Part shown: piece by piece, positions 54,201 through 61,633 of the stretch
How the letters are laid out: each line of letters begins with the position of its first letter
Position numbering within the stretch: position 1 is the stretch's first letter
Assembly (NCBI RefSeq): GCF_900101475.1
Contig: NZ_FMZV01000002.1
Span: 186,001 to 250,000 of the forward strand
Direction: 5' to 3'
DNA from: Ruegeria marina
GTDB taxonomy: Bacteria; Pseudomonadota; Alphaproteobacteria; Rhodobacterales; Rhodobacteraceae
DNA length: 64,000 nt
Notes under the pieces: generated by a model
The model's database searches: none
Seen by the model: the letters and a program-made list of their open reading frames with translations, nothing else
What the model was told of the DNA's origin: nothing
Position numbers and translations under genes: made by a program

Positions 54201-54617
54201 CGGCTGATGACCTCGGAAAATTTCAAGCGCGAACTGGCCGAGACTTTCGACGGCGATTTCACGGTGAAATACCATATGGCGCCGCCGCTTCTGAGCCGGA
54301 AAACCGATGCCCGCGGGCGGACGGCAAAGCGCGCTTTCGGATCCTGGATGACGCCTGTCTTGCGGGGGCTTGCGCGGATGAAGGGGTTGCGTGGCTCGCG
54401 TCTCAATCCGTTCGGTTATCATGCCGAGGCCAGATTGCACCGCGAATTGACCGTTTGGTACAGCGACCTGATGGCGAATGTGCCATTTTGTACAGACCCC
54501 GAAACGGCGCTCGCGGCGCTCGAAACTGCCGATGAGATCCGTGGCTATGGCCCTGTGCGCATTGCCGCCGCCGCGCAGGCACGGGCCGAGGCCGCCCGTC
54601 TGCTGGACAGCCGGTGA
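51213..54617 (+). CDS. Indolepyruvate:ferredoxin oxidoreductase, fused subunits
   Basis: This 1134-residue 2-oxoacid:ferredoxin oxidoreductase oxidises aryl- or branched-chain 2-oxoacids (from amino acid transamination) to acyl-CoA. Domains in order: TPP-enzyme alpha part (GFVSGYRGSPLGGLD, AVNEDLGATAVLGAQQAV); C-terminal-domain core FCSGCPHNTSTKVPQGSRAN with SGIGCHVMASWMNR for TPP; a Cys-rich insert (CEGCGDCSVESNC, SSCNKDFSCLNGFCP); then the gamma domain LLVTGVGGTGVVTVGALITM. The Cys insert could hold Fe-S clusters. ATG 51213 (MTHPAPALRSY) has CAGGACA upstream. It ends before a hairpin and the repeat pair. Confidence 0.9.
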   Translation: MTHPAPALRSYALEDRYDQTTGRVFLTGTQALVRIMMDQARRDRAAGLNTAGFVSGYRGSPLGGLDLEMWRAGARLEQDRISFMPAVNEDLGATAVLGAQQAVLDPDCQYEGIFSMWYGKGPGVDRSGDALKHGNAYGSAPKGGVLVVAGDDHGCVSSSMPHQSDVAFMAWFMPTLNPASVAEYLEFGEYGLALSRFSGTWVGFKAISETVESGRSVELRPDRQFTLPQIDLPAGGLHVRRADLPSPEIETRIQAKLRAVRAFAEENPIDRRIYDIPNARFGFVTTGKGHLDLMEALRLLGLDEDKCRDLGIDIYKVGMVWPLARRNALRFVRGKQEVLVVEEKRGIIESQFKEYFYDWPGDKPYRMVGKYDEHGEPLIPWTGELSPLMLAPVVAQRLHEFFPEENLPARARALTETPPPVIAVPGATRTPYFCSGCPHNTSTKVPQGSRANSGIGCHVMASWMNRDTDGYAQMGGEGVPHVVASKFNGGKHVFQNLGEGTWYHSGSLAIRQAVAAGTNITYKILYNDAVAMTGGQPVDGPVSVSGIAQTCRAEGVDRIALVSDDISKFDRSAFPAGTTFHDRAELMPVQRELREIKGVTVLIYEQTCATEKRRRRKRGKMEDPNRFAWINDLVCEGCGDCSVESNCLSVEPRETPLGRKRKINLSSCNKDFSCLNGFCPSFVTVEGVTRRKKAVTLDLNQLENGLPAPRLPALADPFDLLVTGVGGTGVVTVGALITMAAHLEGLGASVLDFTGFAQKFGTVLSYIRLGASPDALHQVRIDTGAADAVIGCDMVVSSAPKASAHYRAGTRVVLNRAEMPTGDLVLRRDAQLNVGAREAAIRAVVGAENVDGFNANDAAETLLGDAVFANVMMLGYAWQQGLVPVSQTALGQAILLNGVAVEKNRLAFAVGRVMATDPVRLEGYRDTKSREETYDQMVARRAAFLTEYQDAAYADRYRKQLASFRAAMPQASDEILRTAARNLFKLMAYKDEFEVARLMTSENFKRELAETFDGDFTVKYHMAPPLLSRKTDARGRTAKRAFGSWMTPVLRGLARMKGLRGSRLNPFGYHAEARLHRELTVWYSDLMANVPFCTDPETALAALETADEIRGYGPVRIAAAAQARAEAARLLDSR

Positions 54618-54631
54618 TCCGGCACCAGAAG

Positions 54632-54651
54632 CTGGGGGGCCAGCCCCCCAG
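54632..54651. terminator. Hairpin after the oxidoreductase gene
   Basis: CTGGGGGGC pairs perfectly with GCCCCCCAG around a 2-base loop, 15 bases after the stop codon. It is followed by the CCGGAGTATTT element. The GC hairpin next to the repeat mirrors the arrangement at 32700. Confidence 0.65.
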
Positions 54652-54658
54652 ACCCCCC

Positions 54659-54722
54659 GGAGTATTTCAGACCAGAAAGAAGCAGAATCGTCCTGCGCCT
54701 TCTTTCTGGTCTGAAATACTCC
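54659..54722. repeat. Intergenic repeat, perfect 24-bp inverted pair
   Basis: The arm at 54659-54682 (GGAGTATTTCAGACCAGAAA then GAAG) is exactly complementary to 54699-54722, with 16 bases between. Both arms belong to the element family seen at 1960, 6763 and 32740. It marks the last host-like sequence: beyond it base composition falls and the integrase follows about 210 bases later. Confidence 0.88.
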
Positions 54723-54934
54723 CGCCGGGGGTGCGTGACGCCACGTTACGCCATTTTCACTGGTCAACGCCACCTCTCACTAGCTCTCATTCCACGAGAA
54801 TATGCAAGTAAATCCAATGCGTTAGAAACTTGCAGACGTATTTTCGTTGTCTCACTCTGTCCCACGGACGGGCGCTTACCGCTTCTGCGAATTGAAGACG
54901 GTCAACCCCGAAGCAACCCCGAAGGAGCCAGACA

Positions 54935-56059
54935 ATGAACAACGGACAACGACTCACAGACAGACTCATCCGCAGCAGACTACCTCAACCCCCGGAGCGG
55001 ATTGAGATAACAGATAGCGCCACCCCCGGTCTGTTCTTGCGAGGCCATACCAAGCGGGCCGTATGGACGCTTCGCCGCAAAGTTGACGGGCAGATGGTGC
55101 GGCAAGTCCTTGGCGAGTTCCCAACCATCGGTGCGAACGACGCAAGATCACTCGCGGGTCAGGCCGTTGAAGCCGCGCGCACCGGGCCGGTGGCCGGCAT
55201 CGACGCGGGAACGACGCTTAGGAATGTTCTCGACGCATGGAGCGACGCGAGAAGTGACCTTAGAAGGACCGAAGCACGAAAAGCAGCCCTTGCTAGGGCT
55301 TTTCCAGACCTCCTTCCAAGGGCCACGGTAACGATGGATACGCCTGTATTCCTGCGAGCCGCTGACGGGCTATCGGCCGGAGCGCGGGTCAAGGCCTTGC
55401 GTGACATGCGAGCAGTAGCGTCCTGGGCGGCTTCGCGCGGACTGATGCCAGAAGGGGTTTTGCAAAACATCAAGTTAGAGCGGGGTGGCGAGCGAGACTA
55501 TGTGCCAGAAGTCGAGCATGTGCATGCGTATTGGAAGGCCTGCGAAGTGTTAGACGAAGTTCGTTGCCGGTTCTTCAGGTTCATAGTTCTTTCGGCTTGG
55601 CGGAAGTCTGAGGTGCGAGAAATGCGATACGACTGGATAGACGGTGACAAGGTAGTTGTGCCAGCCGCACACACGAAGACAAAGAAGGATCAGGTCCACC
55701 CCCTGCCTGAAGGTTGGAAAGACTTGATCGGAACCGGCGACGGCATTGTCTTCCCGCGCGACGACGGCAGACCTCTATCCGACTACACGGATGGGCACCA
55801 TAAGCGGGTGATCGAAGAAGCCGGGGTGCCACACTTTACGCTGCACGACCTGCGACGGGCTTTCGCTACGCATATGGCTGATGCGGGGGGCGACCTACTA
55901 TCTATCGAACTGTGTTTAGGACACTCCCCCAGTCGTGTGTTGGGGTCAGTAGGAGCGGTGTATAACCGTAGTCAACGGTTTGATATGAGACGTCAACTTC
56001 TGGATCAATGGGCCGCGACCGTCAAAACGCGCGATATCGCAACCCTCGCCGCTGAATAA
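54935..56059 (+). CDS. Tyrosine recombinase / phage integrase
   Basis: This is a 374-residue integrase. The N-terminal arm-binding part (PGLFLRGHTKRAVWTLRRKV) resembles the DUF4102 domain of P4-type integrases, then a core-binding helical domain (95-185). The catalytic domain shows Arg223 (LSAWRKSEVREM), Lys248 (HTKTKKDQ), His304 and Arg307 (HDLRR), His330 (LGHSPSR) and the nucleophile Tyr343 (GAVYNRS). All catalytic residues are present, so the element may still be mobile. GGAG precedes ATG 54935. P4-type integrases often use tRNA genes, but none is seen here. Confidence 0.92.
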   Translation: MNNGQRLTDRLIRSRLPQPPERIEITDSATPGLFLRGHTKRAVWTLRRKVDGQMVRQVLGEFPTIGANDARSLAGQAVEAARTGPVAGIDAGTTLRNVLDAWSDARSDLRRTEARKAALARAFPDLLPRATVTMDTPVFLRAADGLSAGARVKALRDMRAVASWAASRGLMPEGVLQNIKLERGGERDYVPEVEHVHAYWKACEVLDEVRCRFFRFIVLSAWRKSEVREMRYDWIDGDKVVVPAAHTKTKKDQVHPLPEGWKDLIGTGDGIVFPRDDGRPLSDYTDGHHKRVIEEAGVPHFTLHDLRRAFATHMADAGGDLLSIELCLGHSPSRVLGSVGAVYNRSQRFDMRRQLLDQWAATVKTRDIATLAAE

Positions 56060-56068
56060 TGGTTCGGA

Positions 56069-56096
56069 GACCCTTCAATCCTGCGATTGAGGGGTC
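56069..56096. terminator. Hairpin between integrase and tape measure genes
   Basis: GACCCTTCAAT pairs with ATTGAGGGGTC (one wobble, 6-base loop) exactly between the two convergent stop codons. It would serve either strand, though no long T tract follows. Confidence 0.5.
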
Positions 56097-56097
56097 A

Positions 56098-57705
56098 TCA
56101 TACGGCTTTCCTGCGCGCTGTGGTGCCTGCTTCAACCGCACGGGCATATGTGCCCTGACCGGTCATCATCGACCGTGAAAAGTCTTGCTGTACTGCTTGA
56201 CGGGCCTGCCCAATTATTACACTGATTTCGGCTTCGCTGATCCGCTGAACTTCTACAGGACTACCAGTGTAATTGTGAATGTTGACGACGGGCGCTACAG
56301 CACCCACTCCCAATGTTCCGTTGTGCCGCTGAAGTGGAACGATTGCCTCCGGGCCAGCTTCGCCCATTAGGCCGGTGCCGCCGTTCTTCATAGGGAAGAC
56401 TGTCGGAGACGATACTACGCCACCCTTCGCAAATTTTACTGCCGTTTCCACGTTGGCCATCTGGGAAAGTATGCTGCCGAACGAAGTAAGTTCTGTTCCA
56501 CCGGATTTAAAACCGAAAGCCTTCATCAATGTGTTAAGAATGAACATTCGTGCGGTAAGTTTGGCTATATCAACAGCGAGATTGCGTGCGAAATCTTTGA
56601 AGCTAAGTTGACCCTCGATCAAGGCATCACTGAAGCTGAACAATGCCTCAGTGCCGGTCTTCATAAATGTTTCATTAAGATTGGTTTCTGTCTTCGCAAT
56701 CCATTCATTCAATGTAATTATGCGTTCTGTGATCTCCTTTATTTGGCGACCACTTCCACCCCCAGATTGGGAATCTGAAGGAATACGAGGGGGTGTAAAA
56801 GTACGGGGCTCGCTGTAATACGGGTCTCCTTCACCGCCGAACGCATCAAGCTGTTCTTGCCGTACACGTGCGGCCATACCAAGCATCGTGTAATACATCT
56901 GCGAGGTCTTCGCCAACAGACCATCGGCAGCGGTTTCCGCAGAAGTGAACACCCCCGAGATATCAAGTCCTGTGATATCCTTCAGGATGTTCTTCGTTTC
57001 CTCGGATTTCTTACGGAGTTCTTCGGCTTGCGGGACAAGTTGGTTATAAAGTTCGAGTTGGACACGATAGAATGCGACGAGCATTTGGTGCTCTGCGATC
57101 TGGTAGTCGATCTTCATCAACAGGGCGTCTGCACCTTCAAGGACAGTAGTATTGATCCTCTGGTACTCGTCCAACAAAGCAGAGATAGCTCTACTTTCGG
57201 CCTCAATCGCATTCAAGAAAGATTGTTGTTGTGGGTCCAAACCCTTTTGCAGCCGTTCAATCTCAAGGCGAAGTTCTTGAATTGAGTTGGTGGCTTCTGC
57301 GGCTTGCTCACGAGACAGCTTCAATGCGGCGGACATAGTGTCCCCGGCCTCTGCGGCACTGTACAAGGCGCGGCCGAGACCGATGACGGCGGGGACGACA
57401 ATCGAAAGTCCCATCCCCCACGGTCCGAGGAACTGCGCGATCTGAGCGAACTGCTGCGAAAAGGCTACGAGTGCTGATTGTCCAGAAGTGACCTGTACAA
57501 CGAAGTCATTGACTTGGAATCCTGCGTTCTGAACGAAAGCACCGTACTGGCGTGCGTTCCGTCCTGCCGTGGCAAGACTTCGTCCGGTGTTGGCTGTAGC
57601 AGTGGTAGTGGCGTTCAGCGCACCTTCCATCTTGCGCAGATCGGATATGGCCTTGCTGGCTTCAAGATGAGCACGGATAAGTAGGGTTTGTGTTGCGTCT
57701 GCCAT
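56098..57705 (-). CDS. Phage tail tape measure protein (short)
   Basis: This is a 535-residue protein. The N-terminal half is coiled-coil-like (KAISDLRKMEGALNATTTAT, ATNSIQELRLEIERLQKGL) with a hydrophobic stretch FLGPWGMGLSIVVPAVIGLG that could enter the membrane on infection. The C-terminal signature FAKGGVVSSPTVF with GLMGEAGPEAIVPLQR is that of lambda-type tape measure proteins. At 535 residues it is short, predicting a short tail if tail length scales with it. It is last in the minus-strand structural series and overlaps the upstream stop by one base. Confidence 0.87.
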   Translation of the reverse strand: MADATQTLLIRAHLEASKAISDLRKMEGALNATTTATANTGRSLATAGRNARQYGAFVQNAGFQVNDFVVQVTSGQSALVAFSQQFAQIAQFLGPWGMGLSIVVPAVIGLGRALYSAAEAGDTMSAALKLSREQAAEATNSIQELRLEIERLQKGLDPQQQSFLNAIEAESRAISALLDEYQRINTTVLEGADALLMKIDYQIAEHQMLVAFYRVQLELYNQLVPQAEELRKKSEETKNILKDITGLDISGVFTSAETAADGLLAKTSQMYYTMLGMAARVRQEQLDAFGGEGDPYYSEPRTFTPPRIPSDSQSGGGSGRQIKEITERIITLNEWIAKTETNLNETFMKTGTEALFSFSDALIEGQLSFKDFARNLAVDIAKLTARMFILNTLMKAFGFKSGGTELTSFGSILSQMANVETAVKFAKGGVVSSPTVFPMKNGGTGLMGEAGPEAIVPLQRHNGTLGVGAVAPVVNIHNYTGSPVEVQRISEAEISVIIGQARQAVQQDFSRSMMTGQGTYARAVEAGTTARRKAV

Positions 57706-57977
57706 TAGTGAAGTTTCCTCTTATCCAGACGGAAAGTGTAAATGCGAGCAAGAAAGTCGCCTGTGTCTGCGGGACGTAGACCTTGAAAATGTTCAGCGAG
57801 CATCGAAACTCCGAATACTGAATTCGGAAAAGGATCATCGCGAATAAGCGGCCATACGGAGACAGTCAGGAAGTGAAACTTGACTGCGAATTCTTGATCG
57901 TTGTCGATTGACCAAATTCGCTGAAGTTCATGTCCTATCTTATTGAAAGTTTCGGTCTCAATCGTGAACTGTTCCAT
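57705..57977 (-). CDS. Phage protein of unknown function, 90 residues
   Basis: MEQFTIETETFNKIGHELQR begins a small acidic-to-neutral protein with EFAVKFHFLTVSVWPLIRDD in the middle. Its place directly before the tape measure gene is where tailed phages keep tail-assembly chaperones, but I see no chaperone motif or slippery frameshift sequence. It overlaps both neighbours, supporting real translation. Not recognised. Confidence 0.6.
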   Translation of the reverse strand: MEQFTIETETFNKIGHELQRIWSIDNDQEFAVKFHFLTVSVWPLIRDDPFPNSVFGVSMLAEHFQGLRPADTGDFLARIYTFRLDKRKLH

Positions 57978-58362
57978 TTTCGATTGCCTCCTTCAGAAGT
58001 CTGTCGGCGGCATCTTCCCCCTGATTGCAGGCGTACATTTCTGCATAGTAGAGGAATGACGCTGCTTCGATTTGGTAATCTTGTTTATTTGGAGCACCGA
58101 TGTTTATCTGTTTATTCGCGTTGCAATGACACATGCGAAGATAAATTCCGATGACATCGCGGATACGTTTATGCTTCAACGAAATGCGAAAATTGAGATT
58201 CACGTAGATGTGAACGTGATCGTCGTAAAGGTAATTGACCGACACGGAGGAATTATAGCCAATGCGTTGAGGCTTACCGACTGTTGTGGGCATTGTAGGC
58301 TTCGCAGGGGTCAACTTTGACTTTGACGGGTTCATGCGCTTCGCCGGATTCATGTTCATCAT
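57958..58362 (-). CDS. Phage protein of unknown function, ~134 residues
   Basis: The start is ATGATG at 58362/58359, overlapping the capsid stop and preceded by GGGGGGA. The N-terminus is basic and repetitive (MNPAKRMNPSKSKLTPAKPT), followed by a compact part with YLYDDHVHIYVNLNFRISLK, CHCNANKQINIG and FLYYAEMYACNQGEDAADRL. Position after the capsid gene suits a head-completion or neck protein. No family is recognised, and that role is inferred from place only. Confidence 0.6.
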   Translation of the reverse strand: MMNMNPAKRMNPSKSKLTPAKPTMPTTVGKPQRIGYNSSVSVNYLYDDHVHIYVNLNFRISLKHKRIRDVIGIYLRMCHCNANKQINIGAPNKQDYQIEAASFLYYAEMYACNQGEDAADRLLKEAIENGTVHD

Positions 58363-59801
58363 TCCCCCCAAGTCACGGAAGTGAGGTAAGCGACAGAAGA
58401 AGCGTCCACTACGGCCCAACTGGTAGGTTGGACGACGCGCAAAGCTGCACTGTTGGTCTGGAACATGGACCGAACGTCTGTGGGAGGAACGGTGCTCGCT
58501 GCATCGCTGATTTGGATACTGCCAGCCTCGTCAACGTAACCGTCTGTCTGGCTGCCACCTGTCATCTGGGGGGCGGGCTGCATGTCGTCGGCCATGGCAA
58601 GAGTTACAGCGCCGCTCGTGTCGATCATCGGAGACTCGATACCGTGATAGAAGGCATTGGCGTCTACGGCAGTGACAACACCTTCGGGAACGTAAGGTGA
58701 ATGTATGAGTTCCATGCCCCAGAGGTTGTTCGCGGCGACCATGGGGGCGAGAGGGAAAGTGCCGTTGGCCGAGATCACCATCTCCAAGGCATTCTTGCGC
58801 TTGGTGTTCATGATAATCGCCGGTCTGCGGGCATTCGTCATGGCCGTTCGTAGATAGGTGAAGTCTGTGAGGATGTTTTCGAGCGTCTTACCGGCAGACG
58901 CTTTATTGTCTGCACCGTTCGTGATTGCGGCAGGACGAAGACCACCAATTGCAGCGTAAGACGGATCCAACAGGAACGAATCAAAGCCTTGAGACAGATC
59001 GTCAAGAATGAAATCTTCGAAGATGCCCAAGGCATTGGATACTTTGATCAATTCCCGTGTGGCTGTTGTGATGACACCAAGCTTGAATCTGTTAATCGTG
59101 GTGGTGCCGAGAGTCGCCTGCTTGACAGGTATGGTTGCGTGCTCAGACACCCATGCTGGCATCATCGAACCGGAATCTCCGGGTGCCCGCTTCGGAATTG
59201 AAATCGAATTGTGCGGACCGAACGGGATCGCCGTTCCCTTGGAAGACAGTTGTGCCAGCGCCGACCGCTGTTGAAGGCTGCGCCAGAAAGCCATCAATCC
59301 TGTGTCAACGAGTTCTGTTCCACCCCCAGGCAGGGCCGTGCCAAGCGGGTCGGTCGCAGATTTCGTCAACATTGCTTCAGCGAAGTGGAAGTTGTACTTG
59401 TCGTTGTCTTTGCTGAGCAGCTTTTCAAGAGACTTGCGGGTAGGTTCATTGAAGAAGTGGTTGCGCAATTGTGCGACGAAGACACCGGCCAGTGCTTTTG
59501 AAAGTCTGAATCCTTCCATCGGGTCTTTTGGCTTTGCGGGCTGTACCAGCGTCGATTGCACCTGAATGGGACGGTCATGCTTCCGGCGAAGCTGTTGGAC
59601 CTCGGCAGTGAGTTCTAGCATCTGACTACGCAGACGCGGAAAGTCAGAGACGTCCTGCTCGACAGCTTTCACCGCATTATCGAATGCCTTTCGATAGGCG
59701 AGTTCCTTCAAGGCTTTCGTAGCCTTCTTTTCGTAATCCGGATCGTAGAGATTACCTACTACGAAGGAACCGTTATTCTTTGGATTGAAAGGGGTGCTCA
59801 T
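58359..59801 (-). CDS. HK97-fold major capsid protein
   Basis: This is a 480-residue capsid protein of the phage HK97 group. Residues 1-90 are helical and charged (KKATKALKELAYRKAFDNAV), like a delta/scaffolding domain. The fold proper begins near SATDPLGTALPGGGTELVDT and ends VQPTSWAVVDASSVAYLTSV. AWVSEHATIPVKQATLGTTT and FILDDLSQGFDSFLLDPSYA are typical P-loop and spine segments. No maturation protease gene is nearby, so the N-terminal arm may stay uncleaved or be cut by a helper. It starts one base after the coiled-coil gene stops. Confidence 0.87.
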   Translation of the reverse strand: MSTPFNPKNNGSFVVGNLYDPDYEKKATKALKELAYRKAFDNAVKAVEQDVSDFPRLRSQMLELTAEVQQLRRKHDRPIQVQSTLVQPAKPKDPMEGFRLSKALAGVFVAQLRNHFFNEPTRKSLEKLLSKDNDKYNFHFAEAMLTKSATDPLGTALPGGGTELVDTGLMAFWRSLQQRSALAQLSSKGTAIPFGPHNSISIPKRAPGDSGSMMPAWVSEHATIPVKQATLGTTTINRFKLGVITTATRELIKVSNALGIFEDFILDDLSQGFDSFLLDPSYAAIGGLRPAAITNGADNKASAGKTLENILTDFTYLRTAMTNARRPAIIMNTKRKNALEMVISANGTFPLAPMVAANNLWGMELIHSPYVPEGVVTAVDANAFYHGIESPMIDTSGAVTLAMADDMQPAPQMTGGSQTDGYVDEAGSIQISDAASTVPPTDVRSMFQTNSAALRVVQPTSWAVVDASSVAYLTSVTWGE

Positions 59802-59802
59802 C

Positions 59803-60180
59803 TTATGCGCTCCGACGAGTGGATTTGAAGGGGATCATTGCGGCTTTGTGCTGAGCGGCCATCTTATTCAGGGTGTTCAGGTCGGGGGCAGAGTCTTCGG
59901 TTCCCCCCTGAGTTTGGGATTGGGGTTCTGCCTTGAATTCCTCGATCTGCTTTTCTGCCGATTCCAGCTTGGACTTCAGAGCAGAAAACTCTTTCGTGAG
60001 TTCGTCGAAGCGCTTCTGGAAAGCTTCTTCCTTGAGTGCCATCTGTTTCTTGACCGTTGAAGCTATGACCCTGGCGATTGTGTCCATCAACTCTTTGTTG
60101 GACTGTCCTGTTCCGCCCCCCTGAGTGGATTTGGTCGAGGAGACGATGCTGGAATCTCCGAAAGGGTTATTGTATTGCAT
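59803..60180 (-). CDS. Coiled-coil phage protein, scaffold-like
   Basis: This is 125 residues from ATG 60180 (MQYNNPFGDSSIVSSTKSTQ), preceded by GGAGG. Residues 35-90 form a strong charged coiled coil (FDELTKEFSALKSKLESAEK), and the end is basic (AAMIPFKSTRRSA). Size, composition and position directly before the capsid gene suit an internal scaffolding or capsid-size-determining protein. The frame extends 26 codons further up without a better ribosome site. No family recognised. Confidence 0.65.
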   Translation of the reverse strand: MQYNNPFGDSSIVSSTKSTQGGGTGQSNKELMDTIARVIASTVKKQMALKEEAFQKRFDELTKEFSALKSKLESAEKQIEEFKAEPQSQTQGGTEDSAPDLNTLNKMAAQHKAAMIPFKSTRRSA

Positions 60181-60640
60181 TGTTCGCCTCCAATTAAGAG
60201 CGTCGGGGCGGGAAACCTTGCGATATCGCGCCTTTTGGGGGTCGTGCGTTTCATTCATGTGAGCGATTCATCCGTTTTCACAGAATTGAGTGGATTCATC
60301 CCGTGGACGGAATAGTCGTTTTAATAATTTTGCGCCAAATTCGGTTGAAAAGCATATGTTATTGAATAATGCGTCGCGGGCTAATCCTGTGGGATTAGGG
60401 TTGAATCGTAGAACGTTACGGCTGTGATGAAGGTCGATGGTCGGACCGTTGGGCGACGGCGGCGACCAGGGCGGCGACCGGGGCGGGTTGCGCGCGCGGG
60501 GCGGGCCTGAACGCGTCCGGGGTGGCCCGTTAAGCGCCTTGGGCCGACGCAGCGGGCCGGGGCCGACGCGCGGGCCGGGGCGGGCTCTGCGCCAATTCTC
60601 GACCATTTTAGGCTCTATACGATGGAGGTCTTCAGTGGCT
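60181..60640. other. Gene-free segment with an extreme G-rich block
   Basis: No convincing gene. Bases about 60440-60600 are almost entirely G and C with a strong G bias on the plus strand (repeats of GGCGACC, GGGGCGGG, GGGCCGGGGC). The flanks (60290-60430) are AT-rich. The frames across the block give low-complexity Pro/Arg/Gly peptides with no start signals. It could form G-quadruplexes or act as a structured RNA, replication or packaging signal; none of these is shown. Confidence 0.5.
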
Positions 60641-60838
60641 TCAGTAGAAGCTTGAGCGGTACTTGTGGGTTGGCCTCACCCCCCGCTCAAGCTTTTCGCG
60701 AAGATCTGCGTTTTCTTTTGGATCGCGCTGCTTTAACTCGCTTTGTCTTAGTTCCTCAAGTTTCTTCTTAAAACCGCGTTCTCTGCGGCTAAAAAATAGG
60801 TCGTTTTCTGCTTTTTCAGACTGTTTCTTGAACGGCAT
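60641..60838 (-). CDS. Small, highly basic phage protein
   Basis: This is 65 residues, about 40% Lys/Arg/Glu (MPFKKQSEKAENDLFFSRRE), predicted helical with no hydrophobic core. AGGAGG stands nine bases before ATG 60838, the best ribosome site in this part of the element, which is the main reason to call it. A DNA-binding or regulatory role is possible. Not recognised. Confidence 0.55.
   Translation of the reverse strand: MPFKKQSEKAENDLFFSRRERGFKKKLEELRQSELKQRDPKENADLREKLERGVRPTHKYRSSFY
60648..60694. repeat. Perfect 12-bp inverted repeat at the end of the small basic gene
   Basis: AAGCTTGAGCGG (60648-60659) and CCGCTCAAGCTT (60683-60694) are exact complements with a 23-base loop. The pair straddles the last codons of the small gene and could be a terminator or protein site. 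Confidence 0.55.
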
Positions 60839-61501
60839 TTTTGGGGACCTCCTGAAGCTAGATTCCTAAATTGCGATTCAAAATTGAGTTTGGGGTCCGA
60901 GTGTGGGTCACATGGCAAAGCTTGAAGTGACCCTCCCCCAGACATATAACGTCCCGAACTGCGTTCGAAAATTTGGCCGGATGTTGGGGCGGGCAATTGA
61001 AGCCAGTATTCAAGGTTCCGTAGAACTGAAAATTCCGTGGGGTCGGGACTCTGTTTGACACTTCGGAGCCAACGAAGCAGCAGTTGTGCAGGGTTGAACA
61101 ATGCGTCGTGGTGGCGACACGTATGCGACGGAAGCGTTGGGGTGATTGTGCTTGCTGTACGTGTTGCATATTGAACACCAGAGCAAAGAGGTTGCCCTCT
61201 CTTGCTCCTTGACGATGCAGAAAGAAACAAGAGAGGGCATTTACTCTAAAATGTAGGACCAAGCCACATATAGAGTAAAGTAGAGCGTGAGTTACATCAA
61301 GACGGTTGAGAAGGATCAAGACGTAAATTTATTATTTCCTGAATTTCAATGAATCGCTAATGGATTTGTATCGTGCGTCGTTCAGTTCAATTCTGGAATT
61401 CAATCGGTGATTCTGAATAATTACGCGAGCGGATACCCCCCAACATATAAATCGCCCCAAGTTGGAAAGATTCCCAAGTTAACTGCCAGAAACCAATCCA
61501 G

Positions 61502-61521
61502 CAGGGGGCTGGAGCCCCCTG
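61502..61521. repeat. Perfect 9-bp palindromic hairpin
   Basis: CAGGGGGCT and AGCCCCCTG pair exactly around GG. About 140 bases downstream of the primase stop on its strand. The arms share GGGGGCT with the tandem repeat at 61604. Confidence 0.6.
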
Positions 61522-61603
61522 GGGACCCGTGGAGACCCGTCGTTCAACTGGAGTCGAGGTAACCCCCCAACCGTTGAGGGGGTCATCCTGCTTAATTAAA
61601 ATT

Positions 61604-61633
61604 GGGGGCTCCAGGGGGCTCCAGGGGGCTCCA
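61604..61633. repeat. Three tandem copies of a 10-bp unit
   Basis: GGGGGCTCCA occurs three times in direct succession, 32 bases from the primase stop codon. The same GGGGGCT core occurs in the hairpin at 61502. Could be iteron-like binding sites, or simply slippage. Confidence 0.7.

Noticed and set aside
51795-54773. 992-codon minus-strand frame across the indolepyruvate oxidoreductase gene
   Set aside because: Antisense shadow; the plus strand has TPP, Cys-cluster and gamma-domain motifs.
60858-61319. 153-codon minus-strand frame between primase and the small basic gene
   Set aside because: Cys/His/Asn-rich translation, no start signal, and overlaps other equally open frames; treated as non-coding.
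61604-61633. Tandem repeats considered as a CRISPR array
   Set aside because: Units are 10 bases with no spacers and no cas genes nearby.
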